A stretch of 64,000 nucleotides of DNA from Methanobrevibacter sp. TLL-48-HuF1 (GTDB lineage Archaea; Methanobacteriota; Methanobacteria; Methanobacteriales; Methanobacteriaceae), in the NCBI RefSeq assembly GCF_023617305.1, contig NZ_CP081485.1, positions 1-64,000 on the forward strand. Direction: 5' to 3'. The position numbers and the translations under genes are program-made. Positions 9,423 through 18,134 of the stretch are shown here, in pieces. Numbering within the stretch: position 1 is the stretch's first letter; every line of letters begins with the position of its first letter. Under the pieces are notes generated by a model. The model was not told the origin of the DNA. It did not search any database and saw nothing but the letters and a program-made list of their open reading frames with translations.

Positions 9423-11126
9423 ATGATTAAAGTTGACAATATTAGTAAAACATATGAATTAGATAACAAAGATAAAGTTATCGGAATTAAAAATATTAGT
9501 TTTGAAGTTAAAGAAGGAGAAATCCTTGGAATAATGGGAAGAAGCGGTTCTGGTAAAACTACTCTTTTAAGATTGCTTAGAGGAGTTGAAGAACTCGATG
9601 AAGGATGCATAACTGTTGGTGATGCAACTGTTCATGCTGGTGATTCTCAATTTTATTATAATCAACTTAAAAAAGAAACAGCTATTCATCTTCAAAGGTC
9701 ATTCGGTATATGGCCGGAAACAGTTCGTGAAAATGTTTTAAGAAAATTATATGCTCGTAAATATTTTGATGAAGAAAGCACTGATTTTAATGTAGCTGAA
9801 AGTGAATTTGGTGATGAAGCAGATAAGATATTGGACATGGTTTCTTTAACTGATAAAGCTGATCATTATGCTGCCGTATTAAGTGGTGGTGAAAAACAAA
9901 GATTGATTATAGCTAGACAGCTTGCAAAACAGCCAAAAGTATTGCTTCTTGATGAACCTGCTACAATGGCATGCCCTAAAACAAAACAAGAAATTCTTGA
10001 TGCTGTTAAAAAGATTAATGAAGAATTAAATATTACAGTTGTTGTTGTGTCTCATTTACCTGAAATTCAAAGATATTTGGCGGATAGAGTTATTTTACTT
10101 GAAAATGGTGAAATTAAAAAAGACGGCAATCCTGATGATATTATTGATGAGTTTTTAAGTAAAATGGAAGCCCCTGTAGATATTGAAAACATTTCAACTG
10201 ATAAAACCGTTATTAAAGTAGAAAATATTTATAAAAGGTTCTATCTGTTCTCTGGAGGAGAGGTTTTACAGATTAAGGATGTAAACTTTGATGTCAAAAA
10301 GGAAAATATTGTAAGTCTTATTGGTCCTAGTGGAGCAGGTAAAACAGTTTTACTTAGAATGCTGGCTGATTTGGAATTGCCTGATAAAGGAAAGGTTGTT
10401 TATGAAGTAGATGGCGATTGGGTAGATATTTCAATGCCAAGTATGCAACGTATGGATGTAAGAAGAAAATTAGGTTTTATGTATCAGGAATTTGCCCTAA
10501 GTTATTATGCAACTGTTTTAAGTCAATTAGCTACTCGTTTAGGTTATAAAAATCAGAATGTTGTAAAACAGGCAAGAAAAAAAGCTGAAAAATTAGGATT
10601 AGGCGAAGAATTATTGGACTCACTTTATGCTTTAATTGATTTGCCTGAAAGTGAAGCAAGAGACCTTTTAGCTAAAATTGGTTTAATGCCAGATATTTTA
10701 GAAGATTTATTCCCCAAATTCCCGGAAACAGCTACTAAAGAAGCAGTAAAAGATATTTTTGAATTGCTTGATTTGCCTTTGGATATTTTATATAGAAAAT
10801 CATATGAATTATCCGGTGGTCAGGAAGTTAGAGTAATGCTTGCTTTGATTTTAATTTCAAAACCTGAATTCCTACTTTTAGATGAACCGTTTGGTGATTT
10901 AGATCCAATTACTTTAAGGATTGTAGCCAACTCTCTTAAAAAAATATCTAAGGAATATAATATTACCATTATAATGATTTCACATAATACTGACTTTGTT
11001 AAGGAAGTAAGTAATAGAACTCTCCTTATGGAAGACGGCAAAATAGTAGATGATAGTGAAGATGTTGATAAGGCTGTTGACAACTTTATTAACTTATGTC
11101 ATGCTGATTATTTAAAGGAGAATTAA
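9423..11126 (+). CDS. Twin ABC ATPase, methyl-CoM reductase component A2 homologue
   Basis: Soluble ABC-type ATPase of 567 residues with two nucleotide-binding domains and no membrane segment. Domain 1: Walker A GRSGSGKT (39-46), signature LSGGEKQR (153-160), Walker B LLLDEP (about 174-179), H211. Domain 2 starts near 262: Walker A GPSGAGKT, signature LSGGQEVR, Walker B FLLLDEPFGDLDP. Family knowledge: component A2 (AtwA) hydrolyses ATP to help reductively activate methyl-coenzyme M reductase, and methanogens often carry paralogues. The first D-loop is unusual (DEPATMACPKTK), as is typical of this family. About 115 residues separate the Walker A and signature regions of domain 2, longer than in transporter ATPases. 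It heads a same-strand run with uspA, a ferredoxin and geranylgeranyl reductase. AtwA itself versus a paralogue cannot be decided here. Confidence 0.8.
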   Translation: MIKVDNISKTYELDNKDKVIGIKNISFEVKEGEILGIMGRSGSGKTTLLRLLRGVEELDEGCITVGDATVHAGDSQFYYNQLKKETAIHLQRSFGIWPETVRENVLRKLYARKYFDEESTDFNVAESEFGDEADKILDMVSLTDKADHYAAVLSGGEKQRLIIARQLAKQPKVLLLDEPATMACPKTKQEILDAVKKINEELNITVVVVSHLPEIQRYLADRVILLENGEIKKDGNPDDIIDEFLSKMEAPVDIENISTDKTVIKVENIYKRFYLFSGGEVLQIKDVNFDVKKENIVSLIGPSGAGKTVLLRMLADLELPDKGKVVYEVDGDWVDISMPSMQRMDVRRKLGFMYQEFALSYYATVLSQLATRLGYKNQNVVKQARKKAEKLGLGEELLDSLYALIDLPESEARDLLAKIGLMPDILEDLFPKFPETATKEAVKDIFELLDLPLDILYRKSYELSGGQEVRVMLALILISKPEFLLLDEPFGDLDPITLRIVANSLKKISKEYNITIIMISHNTDFVKEVSNRTLLMEDGKIVDDSEDVDKAVDNFINLCHADYLKEN

Positions 11127-11130
11127 TTAA

Positions 11131-11556
11131 ATGTTTGATATTATTGCAGTTCCTGTTGATGGGTCTGAATATGGATATGAGGCAGCTGACGTAGCTATTG
11201 AAATAGCTAAAAAATTTGGTTCCAAAATAGCTGCTATTCATGTTTTGGAAGAATTTTCTTTTAGCAGTTATGATGAATCAGAAGACAGCGGTGATGAAAT
11301 TTTAGCAAAAGTTACTGAGAAAGCTAATGCTGAAGGAATAGAAACTGTTGAGCATTTATTAACTGCTGATGCTTTAAGAGACATGAAATTTATTATTAAT
11401 CAGACCTGTGCTGATTTAGTTGTTATTCATGCATTTGGTTCAGATAACAAAAGATTTGTTTCTTTTGAAGAAAATGAAGTATCTCAAAATCAGATTGGTT
11501 CCGTTAGTGAAAGGCTTTTAAGAACTTCTGATGTTCCTGTTGTTTTAGTTAGATAA
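11131..11556 (+). CDS. Universal stress protein, UspA family
   Basis: UspA-fold protein of 141 residues: N-terminal strand FDIIAVPVDGSEYGYEAADV, with the family's D in VDGS, and C-terminal GSVSERLLRTSDVPVVLVR, the usual GS-(x)-S..LL....PV.VV ending. The central ATP-binding glycine motif G-x2-G-x9-G is not clearly present: the region reads HAFGSDNKRFVSFEENEVSQ instead, so nucleotide binding is uncertain. It starts 4 nt after the component A2 homologue, with GGAG about 12 nt ahead of the ATG, so the two genes are probably one transcript. The role is unknown beyond general stress association. Confidence 0.85.
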   Translation: MFDIIAVPVDGSEYGYEAADVAIEIAKKFGSKIAAIHVLEEFSFSSYDESEDSGDEILAKVTEKANAEGIETVEHLLTADALRDMKFIINQTCADLVVIHAFGSDNKRFVSFEENEVSQNQIGSVSERLLRTSDVPVVLVR

Positions 11557-11650
11557 AAAGTTGTGTAAAAGAATTTAAATATTATAATAAACTTAATTAT
11601 TCATAACATAAACTATTTTATTTTTTATAAAAAAAGGAGACTCTTAATTT

Positions 11651-11818
11651 ATGATTGTAAAAGATTGGTGCTCATTCTGTGGAGAATGTGCAGGTGTTTG
11701 TCCGAGAAATTTAATACAAGTTAAAGAGTATAGCTTAGTATTTGATGAAAGTGAGTGTAGAGAATGTAGTACATGCGTTGATGCTTGTCCTATTAATGCT
11801 TTGGAGAAAGAAGATTAG
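11651..11818 (+). CDS. Small 2[4Fe-4S] ferredoxin
   Basis: Ferredoxin of only 55 residues. Seen: two complete CxxCxxCxxxCP clusters, CSFCGECAGVCP (C7, C10, C13, C17) and CRECSTCVDACP (C36, C39, C42, C46), the classic 2[4Fe-4S] clostridial-type arrangement. GGAG lies about 11 nt before the ATG, and the stop TAG runs into the GGGAG used by the next gene. Its position directly ahead of geranylgeranyl reductase (12 nt gap) suggests it is the electron donor for saturating archaeal lipid chains. Reduced ferredoxin supplies that enzyme in some archaea; the pairing here is inference. Conserved Cys pattern and operon position make the call firm despite the small size. Confidence 0.93.
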   Translation: MIVKDWCSFCGECAGVCPRNLIQVKEYSLVFDESECRECSTCVDACPINALEKED

Positions 11819-11830
11819 GGAGATTATTCT

Positions 11831-13012
11831 ATGATTGAAACTGATGTATTAGTAATTGGTGGAGGACCAGCAGGTTCTTCAGCAGCAAAACATGCAGCTC
11901 TTGGTGGAGCAAAAGTTATTTTAGTTGATAAAAGATCTGAAATAGGTGCTCCAAAAAGATGTGCTGAAGGTGTTTCTAAAAAAGGTCTTGCAAAACTTGG
12001 TATTGAACCAAGCCCACGCTGGATTACTAAAGAAATTGATGGAGTAAGACTTACTTCTCCTGACGGAACTGATGTATGGTTAACAGAAGAAGAAATTGAA
12101 TTACCTGAAGCAGGTTACATTCTTGAAAGAAAAGTCTTTGATAAACATATGGCTATGGATGCTGCAAGAGCTGGAGCTGAAATCAGAATCAAAACTTTAG
12201 CTACTGGAATGGATAAAATTGAAGATGGTTTCATTGTTTCTACAGAATCTATGGGCAAAACTGAAGAAATTAAAGCTAAAATAGTAATTGCTGCAGATGG
12301 TCCTGAAGGTCATGTTGCAAGATGGGCTGGTCTTAAAGGTAGTGCAAAAGCTAAAGAAATGGAATCTGGAGTTCAATATGAAATGGTAAATGTTGAATTT
12401 GACAGGGAAGCAGTTATTGAATTCTATTTCGGTTCATGTGCACCTGGAGGATATGTATGGATTTTCCCTAAAGGTGATGACATAGCTAATGTAGGTTTAG
12501 CTATTCTCCAGCATAAAGCAACAAAACCAGCTATTGAATACTTAGATGATTTTATAGCTAAATGTCCGGCAACTAAAAATGCTCAGGCTGTTGAATTAAA
12601 TGTTGGTGGAGACCCTGTTGGCGGAATGCCTAAAAAAATGTATGATGATAACATTTTGGTTTGTGGGGATGCAGCAGGTCAGGTAAACCCATTAACCGGT
12701 GGAGGAATCATCAGCGGTATGACTGGCGGAATGTATGCAGGTCAGGTAGCTGCTGAATCTATTAAAGAAGGTAATCATTCTAAAAAATTCCTTAAAAAAT
12801 ACGACAAAATAGCTCGTGATGATTTATCTCATGAAATTGACAAATATAAAAAAGTTCAGGAGTACATGTTAACTTTATCTGATGAAGAACTTGACAATAT
12901 TGCTCATGCATTCCAGGATGTTAACTTTGAGAAAATTTCAACTACTGAACTTGTTAAAGCTTTAGTTAAAGTGTCTCCTAAAGCTTTATTGAAATTAGGT
13001 AAATTTATTTAA
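11831..13012 (+). CDS. Geranylgeranyl reductase (digeranylgeranylglycerophospholipid reductase)
   Basis: FAD-dependent reductase that saturates the isoprenoid chains of archaeal membrane lipids. The 393 residues begin with a Rossmann FAD motif (VLVIGGGPAGSSAAKHA, 6-22), then DKRSEIGAPKRCAEGVS with the family Cys, AADGPEGHVARWAG, the YVWIFPKG signature, and the second FAD motif CGDAAGQVNPLTGGGI. Length is typical. GGGAG at 11818-11822 is the ribosome binding site for the ATG. The ferredoxin gene just upstream is a likely redox partner. galE follows 9 nt downstream. The substrate (phospholipid-bound versus free geranylgeranyl chains) cannot be read from sequence. Confidence 0.93.
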   Translation: MIETDVLVIGGGPAGSSAAKHAALGGAKVILVDKRSEIGAPKRCAEGVSKKGLAKLGIEPSPRWITKEIDGVRLTSPDGTDVWLTEEEIELPEAGYILERKVFDKHMAMDAARAGAEIRIKTLATGMDKIEDGFIVSTESMGKTEEIKAKIVIAADGPEGHVARWAGLKGSAKAKEMESGVQYEMVNVEFDREAVIEFYFGSCAPGGYVWIFPKGDDIANVGLAILQHKATKPAIEYLDDFIAKCPATKNAQAVELNVGGDPVGGMPKKMYDDNILVCGDAAGQVNPLTGGGIISGMTGGMYAGQVAAESIKEGNHSKKFLKKYDKIARDDLSHEIDKYKKVQEYMLTLSDEELDNIAHAFQDVNFEKISTTELVKALVKVSPKALLKLGKFI

Positions 13013-13021
13013 GGTGATTTT

Positions 13022-13990
13022 GTGATTCTAGTTACTGGTGGAGCAGGTTACATAGGTGCTCATACTAATAAAGCCCTAAATCAGGCAGGTTATGAAACTG
13101 TCGTTGTTGATAATCTTGTTAAAGGTTATGAAGACTTTGTTAAATGGGGACATTTTGAAAACTACGACTTTGGAAGTAAAGATTTAAGAGAAGTTTTTGA
13201 AAAGTATGATATTGATGGGGTCTTGCACTTTGGAGCATTTTCATCAGTAGCTGAATCCGTTGAATTACCTCAAAAATATTTTAAAAATAACTATAAAAAT
13301 ACAATTAATCTTTTACAAATAATGAGAGAATTTGGCGTTAATAAGTTTATTCTCTCATCTACTGCTGCAGTATATGGAAACCCTGAAAAGGTTCCTATTA
13401 CAGAAGATCAGGAATTAAAACCAATTAATCCGTATGGTCATTCTAAATTCATAACTGAAAAGGCATTGGAACGTGAAGCTGCAAAAGGAGATTTTAATTA
13501 TGTGGCTTTAAGATATTTCAATGCTGCAGGATGTGATTTTGATTGTGAAATTGGGGAATTACATGAACCGGAAACTCATTTAATTCCTTTAGTATTAGAT
13601 GCAGCTATTGGAAGAAGAGATTCCATTTCTATTTTTGGAACTGATTATAATACTCCAGACGGAACATGTGTCCGTGATTATATTCATGTAAATGATTTGG
13701 CTAAAGCTCACATTGATGCTTATGAATATTTATGTAATGAAAACGAATCTAATGTATTTAATTTAGGTAATGGAAAAGGATTTTCTGTTAAAGAAGTAAT
13801 TGACATGGTTAAAAAAGTAACTGGAAAAGATTTCCCGGTTAAATTAGATGAACGCCGTGAAGGAGATCCTGATATTTTAATAGCTGATGCAACAAAAATT
13901 AAAGATAAATTAGGTTGGACTCCACAGTACGATTTGGAAACTATTGTTGAATCTGCTTGGAACTGGCATAAAAAAATATATCAGGACTAG
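13022..13990 (+). CDS. galE: UDP-glucose 4-epimerase
   Basis: Extended short-chain dehydrogenase that interconverts UDP-glucose and UDP-galactose, feeding surface glycan synthesis. Seen: NAD motif GGAGYIGAH (6-14), LHFGAFSSVAESV, catalytic region LSSTAAVYGNP with S113/T114, PYGHSK with Y138 and K142, ALRYFNAAG and GTCVRDYIHV. The 322 residues match the family. The start is GTG at 13022, preceded by AGGTGATTTT, and follows geranylgeranyl reductase by 9 nt. Exact sugar specificity (UDP-Glc, UDP-GlcNAc or UDP-GlcA) is not certain, because this family is promiscuous in archaea. Confidence 0.9.
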   Translation: MILVTGGAGYIGAHTNKALNQAGYETVVVDNLVKGYEDFVKWGHFENYDFGSKDLREVFEKYDIDGVLHFGAFSSVAESVELPQKYFKNNYKNTINLLQIMREFGVNKFILSSTAAVYGNPEKVPITEDQELKPINPYGHSKFITEKALEREAAKGDFNYVALRYFNAAGCDFDCEIGELHEPETHLIPLVLDAAIGRRDSISIFGTDYNTPDGTCVRDYIHVNDLAKAHIDAYEYLCNENESNVFNLGNGKGFSVKEVIDMVKKVTGKDFPVKLDERREGDPDILIADATKIKDKLGWTPQYDLETIVESAWNWHKKIYQD

Positions 13991-13999
13991 GTTATAGCT

Positions 14000-14878
14000 A
14001 TGGAAAATGAAAATAGCGTAATTTCAAAAGTTGATGTACGTATAATTGTGTCCGGATTGGATATTGCTGAAGTTGTATCTAAATCTGTAGATAATACTCA
14101 GCTTGAAAATGATTATAATATAATTGTTTCTTCAATTATTCCTACAAATAATTTTGAAATAGCAAAAAAAGTAGCTGCTGGTGGAGATATTATTCTCATT
14201 GGAGGTTATGGCCAGGATGAGAATTACAATTTACTTTTCAATGATTTAAAAACTGATTTTAATCATGTTGGATTATTTGATTATAATAACATTATTAAAA
14301 ATGAAACTGTTGACTCAAATTTAGCAGCTAATGAAATATTGAATTCAATTATACGTGCAGCTTTATCTTATTCTTTAAATTTAGTTAATGTACATACTTT
14401 AGAAAATAAATTATTAAATTTAACTCATAAATACAATAGCTTACTTGATGATTACAATAAACTTATTGAAGATTATGATGATGTATCTTTAAAAAATAAG
14501 GAATTGCAGGAAACTATTGATAATTTAAAATCTGATTTTACTTCTTTCAAGTCCCGTTATGAGGATATTTACTCAAAGGAATTTCTTGAAATTTACAATT
14601 TAAATGATTTATGGCAGGAAGTCTTTAGAGAAAATCTTGCAGATGCAGATAAAGTTACAATAGCTACAAATAAGTTTAAACCGGAAAATATTATTGTTGG
14701 TCAGGGTTATATTGGTGCTCAGTCAAGACAGGATGCAATAGACTGGCTGAAAATTATTAAAACAGCTTTAATCTTTGTTGGAAATGATGAAGAGGATTTA
14801 AAAAAAGATTTAAATAAAACTTCAGAAGTTGAAGATGATTATGATATCTCAAATAATTTTGAAAATTTTTGGGATTAA
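14000..14878 (+). CDS. Hypothetical protein with central coiled coil
   Basis: No family recognised. The 292 residues show an alpha/beta-looking N-terminal part (about 1-120, with the strand-turn GGDIILIGGYG), a coiled coil with heptad-like Leu/Asn/Asp spacing (about 133-190), and a C-terminal region ending in an acidic tail (NDEEDLKKD and NNFENFWD). There are no membrane segments or Cys pairs, so it is probably cytoplasmic. It starts 9 nt after galE, probably on the same transcript. Only a weak AGGTTA precedes the ATG. An AT-rich gap with a likely promoter separates it from purF. Confidence 0.6.
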   Translation: MENENSVISKVDVRIIVSGLDIAEVVSKSVDNTQLENDYNIIVSSIIPTNNFEIAKKVAAGGDIILIGGYGQDENYNLLFNDLKTDFNHVGLFDYNNIIKNETVDSNLAANEILNSIIRAALSYSLNLVNVHTLENKLLNLTHKYNSLLDDYNKLIEDYDDVSLKNKELQETIDNLKSDFTSFKSRYEDIYSKEFLEIYNLNDLWQEVFRENLADADKVTIATNKFKPENIIVGQGYIGAQSRQDAIDWLKIIKTALIFVGNDEEDLKKDLNKTSEVEDDYDISNNFENFWD

Positions 14879-14948
14879 ATCACTATAATTTTATACTACT
14901 AAAAAGAAAATTTATAATTAATATTATATGATATATGGGAGATTGTCA

Positions 14949-16370
14949 ATGCAAGGGGAAATGCAAGATAAATGTGGTGTTGTGGGAATACATTCTGTAG
15001 ATGATTCTAAGGATGTTTCTTCTTTGGTTTATTATTGTTTATATGCTCTTCAGCATAGGGGTCAGGAATCTGCAGGAATGGCTACTTTTAGTCCAGATAA
15101 GGGATTAAATTATTACTGTGGTATGGGTTTAGTGACTGATGTTTTTAAGGATTATGAAATTAATAATCTTCAGGGAAACATGGCTATTGGTCATGTAAGG
15201 TATTCAACTACAGGCGAATCCAAACTTGAAAATTCACAACCTTTTGTAACTGATTTTGATGATGGGTTTATAGCTATGGCTCATAATGGAGATATTGTAA
15301 ATTCTGCTGAATTAAGAGATGAGCTTATTCGTGAAGGTTATGAGTTTAAATCAGGTACAGATTCTGAAGTAATCTGTTATATGTTAAGAAAGGAACATTA
15401 TGCTAATGGTAAAAGTATTATAGAATCCATTGAAGCAGTTTCTAAAAAATTAGTAGGATCATATGCATTAACTATACTTGTTAATGGTGAGTTATATGGG
15501 GTTCGAGGTCCTGCTGGAATAAAACCTTTAGCAATAGCTAAAAGAGGGGATGATTTTATTATAGCTTCTGAAACTGTTGCTTTTGATGTAATTAATGCTG
15601 AATTCATAAGGGATGTAAAACCTGGAGAAATTATATATTTTGAAAATAATGAAATTCGCAGTTCCATGCTGGAATTGGCTGATTCAACTCCTCTTGCTCA
15701 TTGCATGTTTGAATATGTTTACTTTGCAAGACCTGACAGTACAATTGATAATGTTAATGTATATCAGACACGATTAAACATTGGAAAACAGTTATATGAA
15801 CAGTTTCCGATTGATGCTGATGTAGTTATTCCTGTACCTGATTCTTCAATTCCTGCAGCTATCGGGTATTCAAGAGCTTCTGGAATTACTTATGGTGAAG
15901 GTTTAATTAAAAACAGGTATGTTGGAAGGACTTTTATCATGCCTACTCAGGAAGAACGTGAACTGGCTGTCAGACTTAAATTAAATCCAATTAAAGAAGC
16001 TATTAAAGGTAAAAAAATAGTTTTAATTGATGACAGTATTGTTCGAGGAACAACTTCCAAATCTTTAATTGATTTTGTAAAGGAATCAGAACCTGCTGAA
16101 ATACACTTTTTGGTAGGCTGTCCTCCGGTTATAGCTCCGTGTTATTATGGTGTAGCTATGGCAAGTAAAAAAGAATTAATTGCAGCTAATTATTCTGTTG
16201 AAGAGATAAGGCAACAGTTAGATATTGATACTTTAGGATATATCAGTTTGGAATCACTGGTAAAAGCTATTGGAATGCCTAAAGAAGATTTATGTTTAGG
16301 CTGTTTAAATGAATGTTATCCGACAGAGCTTCCTGATGATATTGAAGCTGAAACATATTATAAACCTTAA
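14949..16370 (+). CDS. purF: Amidophosphoribosyltransferase
   Basis: PurF makes phosphoribosylamine from PRPP and glutamine, the first committed step of purine synthesis. Seen: Ntn-glutaminase domain with nucleophile C9 ([16 protein letters not shown]), [22 protein letters not shown] and TDSEVI, then the phosphoribosyltransferase domain with the PRPP motif [15 protein letters not shown]. The late Cys cluster ([10 protein letters not shown] and CLGCLNEC) resembles the iron-sulfur ligands of Bacillus-type PurF. The frame is open to an ATG at 14928, but GGGAG at 14937-14941 sits 7 nt before the ATG at 14949, so the latter is chosen. A short propeptide would be removed to expose the Cys. A TATA-like TTTATAATTA lies at 14911-14920. 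The next gene begins 6 nt downstream. Confidence 0.95.
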   Translation: MQGEMQDKCGVVGIHSVDDSKDVSSLVYYCLYALQHRGQESAGMATFSPDKGLNYYCGMGLVTDVFKDYEINNLQGNMAIGHVRYSTTGESKLENSQPFVTDFDDGFIAMAHNGDIVNSAELRDELIREGYEFKSGTDSEVICYMLRKEHYANGKSIIESIEAVSKKLVGSYALTILVNGELYGVRGPAGIKPLAIAKRGDDFIIASETVAFDVINAEFIRDVKPGEIIYFENNEIRSSMLELADSTPLAHCMFEYVYFARPDSTIDNVNVYQTRLNIGKQLYEQFPIDADVVIPVPDSSIPAAIGYSRASGITYGEGLIKNRYVGRTFIMPTQEERELAVRLKLNPIKEAIKGKKIVLIDDSIVRGTTSKSLIDFVKESEPAEIHFLVGCPPVIAPCYYGVAMASKKELIAANYSVEEIRQQLDIDTLGYISLESLVKAIGMPKEDLCLGCLNECYPTELPDDIEAETYYKP

Positions 16371-16376
16371 GATATT

Positions 16377-17615
16377 ATGGTTGAATTGTTATCTCCTGCA
16401 GGAAATTTTATTTCTCTTAGGGCAGTTTTAGAAAATGGGGCGGATGCCACTTATTTTGGTCTTGATGACTTTAATATGAGGGCAAATGCTAAAAATTTTT
16501 CTTTAAATGATTTATCTGAAGTTTCTAAAATAGCTAAAGAATATTCAGCCAAAACTTATTTGTGCAGCAATGTTGTTTTAAATGAAGATAGAGCTATGGA
16601 ATTGAAAAATAACCTGGAGGAAATTGCAGCATCTGAAATTGATGGGATTATTTTATCAGATATAGGATTAATAGAAGATGTTGTTGGTAACGGACTTGAA
16701 GCACATATAAGTGTTCAGGAAAATATTTCCAATTCTTTCATCTTAAAAACACTTAAGAGGTTAGGTGCTAAAAGAGCTATTTTATCAAGGGAGCTTAGTT
16801 TGGAAGATATTAAAAAGACAGTTAAAAATTCTCCAATTGAAACAGAAGTTTTTATACATGGTGCAATGTGCATGGCAATATCTGGCAGATGTTTTTTAAG
16901 TTCAGGATTATATGGCCGTAGTGCAAACTGTGGTGACTGTCTGCAGCCATGCCGTAAAAACTGGACGATGACCTTTGAAGAGGATAATAATGACAGTGTA
17001 ATAAACCTCTCTGAAGTTAATGACGAGTCATTTGTAATATCCAAATCATATGACGACAGCTACAGAACGAACTTCTTTTCACCAAAGGATATGATGATGA
17101 TAGAACATATTCCGGAGCTAATTGAAGTGGGAATTGATTCATTTAAAATAGAGGGAAGAGCCAGAAGTCCTGATTATGGTGCAATGGTAACTGATGTTTA
17201 CAGGCAGGCTATTGATAAGTATTATGAATGTCCTAAAGAGTACAAAATAAATCCTCAATGGATTGAAGAGCTTAAAAGTGTATTTAACCGTGGTTTTGAC
17301 ACCGGATTTTACTTCAACACTCCTTTTGAAACAAGTGAAAATAACCAGTCAAAATTCATTAAAAAAGATATTGGTCAGGTTGTTAATTATTTTAACAAAG
17401 TAAAAGTCGCAGAACTTAAAATATGGGATGATTTAGCTATTGGAGATGAAATTTTAATACAGGGAAAAACTACAGGTTCCATAAAACATAAAATTGATTC
17501 AATGCAAATCAATGGTGAAAATGTTGAAAATGTTGAAAAAGGTAATAATGTGGGAGTAGCTATTCCAACAAAAGTAAGGGAGCATGATTTTGTTTATAAA
17601 CTAGTTAAAAGGTAA
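16377..17615 (+). CDS. Peptidase U32 family protein
   Basis: U32 family, 412 residues. Seen: MVELLSPAGN start, YFGLDDFNMRA, SVQENISN, the U32 signature EVFIHGAMCMAISGRCFLS, then the Cys-rich NCGDCLQPCRKNW, FSPKDMMMIEHIPEL and SFKIEGRARSP. Family knowledge: characterised U32 members act in RNA base hydroxylation or ubiquinone synthesis and often bind an iron-sulfur cluster through four Cys; true collagenase activity is rare. A tRNA or rRNA modification role is therefore more likely than proteolysis, by analogy. It begins 6 nt after purF and is followed 5 nt later by a CDP-alcohol phosphatidyltransferase gene. Confidence 0.88.
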   Translation: MVELLSPAGNFISLRAVLENGADATYFGLDDFNMRANAKNFSLNDLSEVSKIAKEYSAKTYLCSNVVLNEDRAMELKNNLEEIAASEIDGIILSDIGLIEDVVGNGLEAHISVQENISNSFILKTLKRLGAKRAILSRELSLEDIKKTVKNSPIETEVFIHGAMCMAISGRCFLSSGLYGRSANCGDCLQPCRKNWTMTFEEDNNDSVINLSEVNDESFVISKSYDDSYRTNFFSPKDMMMIEHIPELIEVGIDSFKIEGRARSPDYGAMVTDVYRQAIDKYYECPKEYKINPQWIEELKSVFNRGFDTGFYFNTPFETSENNQSKFIKKDIGQVVNYFNKVKVAELKIWDDLAIGDEILIQGKTTGSIKHKIDSMQINGENVENVEKGNNVGVAIPTKVREHDFVYKLVKR

Positions 17616-17620
17616 TATTT

Positions 17621-18133
17621 ATGAATAAACGGCATTTGGCAGATAGTTTAAGTTTGTCCAGGATAATTTTCGGAATTTTATTTGCTTATGGTGTTTTTTA
17701 TTTAAACAGCAATCTGTTCGTTATACTGGTTATTTACTTTTTAGCTGTTTTAAGTGATGTTTCAGATGGCAGAATAGCTCGCAGATACAAAATAGATAAT
17801 AAAAATAAGGGAGCAAAAGTAGATGTTTTATCAGATTTTGCATTTATTATATTAAGCTCTTTTGCATTATGTTATGCAAATTTACTGCCATTTTGGTTTT
17901 TAATTGTAATAACCTTGAAATTAATAGAGTTTTTCAAAACAAGCTCTGAAGGCTTGGAATATGAAAAATTTGGAACTTTAGTAGCTTTAATGTTTTATGC
18001 TCTTCCATGTGTAATTGTTTTATTAAACTTCTTTAAAGTTTCTGTAACTGTAAATTTAATGTTATGCATATTTATTACAGCATGTGCAATTATATCATCA
18101 GGTCTAAGAATAATACATAAAAGGAGAAATTAA
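17621..18133 (+). CDS. CDP-alcohol phosphatidyltransferase family protein
   Basis: Integral membrane enzyme of 170 residues that joins a CDP-activated lipid (CDP-archaeol in archaea) to an alcohol. The catalytic motif is complete: D46-x2-D49-G50-x2-A53-R54-x9-G64-x3-D68-x3-D72. About five hydrophobic segments are visible. The acceptor alcohol (inositol phosphate, glycerol phosphate or serine) cannot be told from this sequence. The ATG is 5 nt after the U32 gene with AAAGGTAAT ahead. The stop codon lies 1 nt before the TTG start of cfbC, so translation may be coupled. Confidence 0.88.
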   Translation: MNKRHLADSLSLSRIIFGILFAYGVFYLNSNLFVILVIYFLAVLSDVSDGRIARRYKIDNKNKGAKVDVLSDFAFIILSSFALCYANLLPFWFLIVITLKLIEFFKTSSEGLEYEKFGTLVALMFYALPCVIVLLNFFKVSVTVNLMLCIFITACAIISSGLRIIHKRRN

Positions 18134-18134
18134 A

